From: Acidovorax sp. NCPPB 3576
GTDB lineage: Bacteria > Pseudomonadota > Gammaproteobacteria > Burkholderiales > Burkholderiaceae_C
NCBI RefSeq assembly: GCF_028473605.1
Contig: NZ_CP097267.1
Location: 493,501 to 557,500, forward strand
Length of the DNA: 64,000 nucleotides
Direction of reading: 5' to 3'
Position numbers and translations under genes: made by a program. Below, piece by piece: positions 60,148 through 64,000 of the stretch. Numbering within the stretch: position 1 is the first letter of the stretch; every line of letters begins with the position of its first letter. The notes under the pieces were generated by a model. That model saw only the letters and a program-made list of their open reading frames with translations. It was not told where the DNA came from and did not search any database.

Positions 60148-61038
60148 ATGCGCCAGACCTCCAGTCATATCTCTTCTGCGCGAGGCGTGGCCGAATCACC
60201 GTCAGCGTCGCCTGCATCAGGTCCTTTGGCCCAGGGGCGAGAGTTTGTCTGGACCAATGCAGACTTCTCGCGTGTTCAAGCGCTCATTTATCAGCGAGCA
60301 GGCATCAGCCTTCATGATGGCAAGCATGCAATGGTCTATAGCCGTTTGTCGCGGCGGCTGCGTGATACTGGTCACACCAGCTTTCATGAATATCTGAGTT
60401 GGCTGGAAACTCATGATGGTCCGGAATGGCAGGAGTTTGTGAACGCGCTCACGACCAACCTGACGGCCTTCTTCCGAGAGCAGCACCATTTTGAAATTCT
60501 TGCCAATCTCTTGCGTACCCGGCCTGCTGGTCCATGGAGCGTGTGGTGCAACGCTGCGTCGACTGGGGAAGAGCCATATTCCATCGTAATGACAGCCATG
60601 GAGTCGTTGAACACTAACGGCTCGTTCAAATTGACAGCCAGCGATATCGACTCGCGCGTGTTGGCGACAGCGGCTGAGGGGGTATACCGCCTAGACAGTG
60701 TGAAAGGGTTGAGCCCTGAGCGTCTTCAGCGGTTCTTTTTGCGCGGCAAGGCGTCGAATGCCGGGTTCGCACGCGCTAAGCCGGAATTGCGCCGAGGCAT
60801 AGATTTTTTAAGCGTCAATCTGATCCGCGACGATTGGCCTTTTCGAGAGCCCTTTGATGTCGTTTTTTGTCGCAATGTGATGATCTATTTCGACGCTGCG
60901 ACTCAGCGCAAAGTGCTGGAGCGCATTCACCGTGTCTTGAAGCCAGGCGGCATGCTGTTTGTTGGGCATGCTGAAAATTTCAGCGAGTCCCGCGACCTTT
61001 TCACCTTGCGTGGAAAGACCGTGTACGAACGCCGCTGA
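60148..61038 (+). CDS. cheR: Chemotaxis receptor methyltransferase CheR
   Basis: 296 residues. The N-terminal about 30 residues are extra and Ser/Ala-rich. The all-helical N-domain has RVQALIYQRAGISLHDGKHA. The SAM-binding domain has VWCNAASTGEEPYSIVMTAM, and VFCRNVMIYFDAATQRKVLE followed by LKPGGMLFVGHAENFSE. It methylates receptor glutamates and opposes CheB. It lies 101 bases after cheW and 25 before cheD. Confidence 0.96.
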   Translation: MRQTSSHISSARGVAESPSASPASGPLAQGREFVWTNADFSRVQALIYQRAGISLHDGKHAMVYSRLSRRLRDTGHTSFHEYLSWLETHDGPEWQEFVNALTTNLTAFFREQHHFEILANLLRTRPAGPWSVWCNAASTGEEPYSIVMTAMESLNTNGSFKLTASDIDSRVLATAAEGVYRLDSVKGLSPERLQRFFLRGKASNAGFARAKPELRRGIDFLSVNLIRDDWPFREPFDVVFCRNVMIYFDAATQRKVLERIHRVLKPGGMLFVGHAENFSESRDLFTLRGKTVYERR

Positions 61039-61063
61039 CCGATAGTCTTCTGCAAGAGCCCAC

Positions 61064-61825
61064 ATGACTAATACCCGTCCTGGTTTCCCGCCCCCGTCTG
61101 GCGCTCCCCCGTCTGCCCTGGGAGGAACGGTGGAGCGGCGACGCGCGCCGCGAATCGCCCCACTGAGTGCGGATATCTACACTGGGACTCCTGCCCCCGC
61201 AGTGAGGCAGTCGACGTTGCCGGAACTCAAGGCACAAGCCCGCCGCCCAGGAGAAGCCTCTTTCTTCTTTTTCGATCACCATTTCCAGCACAATGCGGTC
61301 AAAGTGCTTCCTGGTGAGTATTTCGTTGCTGATGAAAATCTGGTGATCATGACCGTACTGGGCTCATGCATCTCCGCTTGCCTTTGGGATAGTCGTTGTC
61401 GAGTCGGTGGCATGAATCATTTCATGTTGCCCGATGGAGATTCGTCCGATGTGTCTGGCCGTTATGGCTCCTACGCCATGGAACTGCTGATCAACGAAAT
61501 GCTAAAACTTGGTGCCCGCCGCGAAAGCATGCAAGCCAAAATTTTTGGCGGGGCTCAGGTCATGCATAACTTCACCACCATGAACGTGGGGGAGCGCAAC
61601 ACCAATTTTGTCCTCAACTACCTCCAGACGGAGCGTATCCCGATTGTTTCGGAAGACGTGCTCGATATTTATCCGCGTAAGGTTGTCTTCTTTCCGGTGA
61701 CAGGCAAGGCAATGGTGAAGCGTCTTGCACATGCGCATCCCGAGACATTGGTGGAACAGGAAGTTCGCGGCAACGCTGCGACGGTTGCCAAGGCGACCTC
61801 AGGCGGATCAGTGGATCTCTTTTGA
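61064..61825 (+). CDS. cheD: Receptor deamidase CheD
   Basis: 253 residues, longer than usual because of a basic/Pro-rich N-terminal extension of about 70 residues. The deamidase core has the catalytic Cys in [20 protein letters not shown] and His in NHFMLPDG, then [12 protein letters not shown]. The C-terminus is GGSVDLF, closely resembling that of the CheZ-like protein in the same operon (GSIDLF). CheD deamidates receptor glutamines. Its stop lies 23 bases before the cheB start. Confidence 0.95.
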   Translation: MTNTRPGFPPPSGAPPSALGGTVERRRAPRIAPLSADIYTGTPAPAVRQSTLPELKAQARRPGEASFFFFDHHFQHNAVKVLPGEYFVADENLVIMTVLGSCISACLWDSRCRVGGMNHFMLPDGDSSDVSGRYGSYAMELLINEMLKLGARRESMQAKIFGGAQVMHNFTTMNVGERNTNFVLNYLQTERIPIVSEDVLDIYPRKVVFFPVTGKAMVKRLAHAHPETLVEQEVRGNAATVAKATSGGSVDLF

Positions 61826-61848
61826 GAAATGAACAAGGACATGAGGGA

Positions 61849-62961
61849 ATGAGCAGCAAGATCCGGGTGATCGTCGTAGATGATTCGGCGCTGGTGCGCA
61901 GTCTTTTGGCTGAAATCATCAATCGCCAGCGGGATATGGAGTGCATAGGAACGGCCAACGATCCTTTGATCGCGCGCGAGATGATTCGTGAAATGAACCC
62001 TGATGTCATTACGCTGGATGTTGAAATGCCGCGTATGGATGGGATCGACTTTTTGGGCCGTTTAATGCGGTTGCGGCCGATGCCAGTCGTCATGATTTCA
62101 ACGCTCACGGAGCGCGGTGCGGAAGTCACCATGAAAGCGCTCGAACTGGGGGCTGTCGACTTCGTCGCCAAACCTCGGGTCGGCCTATCGAGTGGCCTGA
62201 ATGAGTTGGCCACCCAGATTGTTGAAAAAATTCGGGTGGCGGCTGTTGCGCAGGTGCGCAGAGCGCCTGCGCAAGGGACTGCTCGTCCGCACTCTTCTGC
62301 AGCAATTTCCGCAGATGGTGGGCATTCCCCGACGCATACCACCACATTGCTAGGCAGGCTGTCTACCGAGAAACTGATTTGTATTGGGGCATCCACTGGC
62401 GGTACGGAGGCCATCCGTGAAGTGCTGGTGCAGATGCCTGCGGATTCACCTGCTATTGTAATTACACAGCACATGCCGCCCGGTTTTACCACCAGCTTTG
62501 CTGCCAGGCTCAATGGGCTGTGCCAGATCACAGTGAAAGAAGCGGTCAATGGAGAGCGTATCTTGCCCGGCCATGCATATATAGCGCCAGGAGGTAGGCA
62601 ATTCCACATTGCTCGTAGCGGAGCCAACTATGTTGCCGTTGTAGATGATGGCCCACCCGTCAATCGACACAAGCCTTCAGTAGAGGTTTTGTTCAAGTCG
62701 GCGGCTGTAGTGGCTGGACGCAATGTTTTCGGCATCATGCTCACGGGTATGGGGAATGATGGCGCTGCCGCGATGCGGGAGATGAAGGACGCCGGCAGCT
62801 TTAACTATGTGCAGGATGAGGCGAGCTGCATCGTTTTCGGGATGCCTAGGGAGGCCATTGCACATGGCGCTGCTGATGAGGTCTTGCCTTTAAATCAGAT
62901 CGCTTCCGCTTTAGTTGCCAAGCTGCGTGGTTCAACCGATCGGTTGCACCATCGTATCTAA
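61849..62961 (+). CDS. cheB: Chemotaxis methylesterase CheB
   Basis: 370 residues from the ATG at 61849 (GAGGG upstream). The receiver domain has [17 protein letters not shown] and [16 protein letters not shown]. The catalytic triad of the esterase domain is Ser in [12 protein letters not shown], His in [15 protein letters not shown] and Asp in [13 protein letters not shown]. It demethylates receptors when phosphorylated by CheA. It is the last gene of the che operon; no terminator hairpin was found after it. Confidence 0.97.
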   Translation: MSSKIRVIVVDDSALVRSLLAEIINRQRDMECIGTANDPLIAREMIREMNPDVITLDVEMPRMDGIDFLGRLMRLRPMPVVMISTLTERGAEVTMKALELGAVDFVAKPRVGLSSGLNELATQIVEKIRVAAVAQVRRAPAQGTARPHSSAAISADGGHSPTHTTTLLGRLSTEKLICIGASTGGTEAIREVLVQMPADSPAIVITQHMPPGFTTSFAARLNGLCQITVKEAVNGERILPGHAYIAPGGRQFHIARSGANYVAVVDDGPPVNRHKPSVEVLFKSAAVVAGRNVFGIMLTGMGNDGAAAMREMKDAGSFNYVQDEASCIVFGMPREAIAHGAADEVLPLNQIASALVAKLRGSTDRLHHRI

Positions 62962-63008
62962 GTTTTAGGTCAAAGCAGGCCGTAGCTATGAGTGAATCGC
63001 CCCGGTTT

Positions 63009-63550
63009 TGAACTGACCCCCAGAAGTTGGACGAACTGACCTGCTCCCCATAGGACGTACCAGTTGAAGGTTGGTAGAGTCCGTTTTCAGAGGAAGAACG
63101 GACATAAAGAAGAGCAGATTCACCGACGAACAGATCATCGGTTTTCTCAAGCAGGCCGAGGACGGCATGCCGGTCCAAGAGTTGTGCCGCCCGGGCGGCT
63201 TCAGCGATGCGACCTTCTACAAGTGGCGTGCCAAGTTCGGTGGCATGCAGACCAGCGAAGCCACGCGGCTGCGCGAGATCGAGGGGGAGAACGCCAAGCT
63301 CAAGAAGCTGCTGGCTGAGGCCCACCTGCACATCGAGGCGCTGAAGGTGGGCTTTGGGGTAAAGCGCTGACCCCGCAGGCCAGGCGCGAGGCCGCTGCCA
63401 GGATGGTTCAGGAACTGTCCATCAGCGAGCGGCGCGCCTGTCGCTATGCGGGGTTGTCCAGAACTAGTTACCGGGATCCGCCCAGCATGAACGAGTTCAC
63501 GGCCAACCTGAGCACGCATTCGATGTGTCCGGGAAACCTGGGGAAGTCCA
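63009..63550 (+). mobile_element. Internally deleted IS3-family element
   Basis: The left end TGAACTGACCCCCAGAAGTT (63009 on) resembles an IS3-type terminal repeat, and the right end at 63526-63550 read in reverse (TGGACTTCCCCAGGTTTCCC) shares the TGxACTxxCCCC pattern. Between them are an orfA remnant and only the first about 36 codons of orfB. At about 540 bp it is far shorter than an intact IS3 element (about 1.2-1.5 kb) and cannot transpose alone. No clear target duplication was seen. Two different elements joined by deletion is an alternative. Confidence 0.65.
63104..63370 (+). pseudogene. IS3-family transposase OrfA, start codon lost
   Basis: The reading frame encodes KKSRFTDEQIIGFLKQAEDG, LCRPGGFSDATFYKWRAKFG and a leucine-zipper-like ENAKLKKLLAEAHLHIEAL, typical of IS3/IS911 OrfA (helix-turn-helix plus zipper). 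The position of the expected initiator Met is ATA (63104-63106), so the normal start is missing, though a TTG at 63071 opens the frame. The TGA at 63368 overlaps orfB in the -1 frame as in intact elements. Confidence 0.75.
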
Positions 63551-63555
63551 CCTAG
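63367..63555 (+). pseudogene. IS3-family transposase OrfB, truncated
   Basis: In the -1 frame relative to orfA the sequence reads LTPQARREAAARMVQELSIS, ERRACRYAGLSRTSYRDPP, matching the start of IS3-type OrfB. It then loses homology and stops at 63553-63555. The DDE catalytic core is absent, so the transposase is inactive. Confidence 0.75.
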
Positions 63556-63623
63556 TCCTTGCGGTGCTCATGTTGCCCGCCGTTGCAAGGGTGCCTGCAG
63601 GAGCGGGAAGTTCACAACACGAT

Positions 63624-64000
63624 TTAAGAGGACAAGGTGGTCCAGCGCTCCAACGCAGCCATAAGCTGTCTTTCTATCTCTCCCTCTCGCGCATGAAGGG
63701 CTACCGCTTGTACTCCGTCTTTTGCATACAGTGAGCCATCGGCCAGTTTTGACTGAATCGCCAGTTGCTCCGCTTCTAACGTAGCAATCTGAGTGGGAAG
63801 TTGCTCCAACTCTCGCTGCTCTTTGTAGCTCAGCTTCTTCTTTGCTGCGGGCCCTGTCTTTTCCTGGACATCTCCCTTGTCATCGGGCGCAACTTTGGCT
63901 GAAGCTAATGTTGTAGCGTTAAGCAAGCCACTGCGACGAGATTGAATGAGCCAATCTTGAACACTGCCTTCATATTCCCGCCAAAGTCCATTTCCCTCAT
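63624..64000 (-). CDS. uup: ABC-F family ATPase Uup, C-terminal part (runs off right edge)
   Basis: The frame is open from the right edge to the stop at 63624. It reads GLWREYEGSVQDWLIQSRR near the edge and then, after a charged linker, the C-terminal coiled-coil domain: KKKLSYKEQRELEQLPTQIA, TLEAEQLAIQSKLADGSLYA, ending MAALERWTTL. This matches the ABC-F protein Uup, a ribosome/DNA-associated ATPase. Only about the last 125 residues are present; the ATPase domains lie outside the window. It is unrelated to the flagellar regulon and marks its border. Confidence 0.85.
   Translation of the reverse strand, partial: EGNGLWREYEGSVQDWLIQSRRSGLLNATTLASAKVAPDDKGDVQEKTGPAAKKKLSYKEQRELEQLPTQIATLEAEQLAIQSKLADGSLYAKDGVQAVALHAREGEIERQLMAALERWTTLSS

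Noticed and set aside
63551-63623. A small gene between the IS remnant and uup
   Set aside because: Only short frames without ribosome-binding sites or recognisable sequence; nothing can be supported.

Overview
The window is a GC-rich betaproteobacterial chromosome segment, most likely from the Comamonadaceae (Acidovorax-like). This rests on base composition, on flagellar proteins of the beta-proteobacterial type, and on a short intergenic repeat that I associate with this family. It holds most of a single polar-type flagellar regulon, a chemotaxis operon, and a sugar/acyl biosynthesis island of about 20 kb inserted among the flagellar genes. No tRNA, rRNA or CRISPR array was seen.

Layout: 1-5776 (minus) is flgB-C-D-E-F-G-H and the start of flgI, running off the left edge. 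5991-7582 (plus) is flgA-flgM-flgN, closed by a bidirectional terminator. 7705-13995 (minus) is flhB-flhA-flhF-flhG-fliA, tightly overlapped, preceded by motA-motB-cheY-cheZ (14239-17135, minus). 17377-24947 (plus) encodes a TPR/GT41 glycosyltransferase, a DegT aminotransferase and a CDP-glucose-derived deoxysugar pathway (rfbF, rfbG, rfbH, an RmlC-like epimerase and an NAD-dependent reductase/epimerase). 24974-37110 (minus) is a convergent operon starting with an acyl carrier protein and KASIII, then two SDR reductases, a PglD/NeuD-like acyltransferase, alternating Rieske oxygenases and hexapeptide acyltransferases, two FkbM methyltransferase-like proteins, a WavE-like protein and a FAD oxidoreductase. 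37206-40043 holds two divergent, closely related flagellin genes. 40201-42512 is fliD-fliS-fliT. 42813-54547 is fliE (minus) and fliF-G-H-I-J-K / fliL-M-N-O-P-Q-R. 54559-56315 (minus) is a two-component pair. 56472-62961 is a CheZ-like protein followed by cheY-cheA-cheW-cheR-cheD-cheB. The right end has an internally deleted IS3-type element and the 3' end of an ABC-F gene (uup).

How it fits together: the flagellar genes supply the basal body, export gate, switch, stator, filament cap and chaperones. Sigma-28 (fliA) and its anti-sigma factor (flgM) are both present. Three promoters with sigma-28-like boxes at 11-bp spacing lie before flgM, flagellin and fliST. The island between motA and the flagellins most plausibly makes and attaches an acylated deoxy(amino)sugar to flagellin: KASIII, ACP and FabG-like SDRs would make a short hydroxyacyl-ACP, hexapeptide transferases would put it on a sugar, and the Rieske and FkbM proteins would hydroxylate and methylate. 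That assignment is inference from context. The alternating Rieske/acyltransferase arrangement is the least familiar part of the window.
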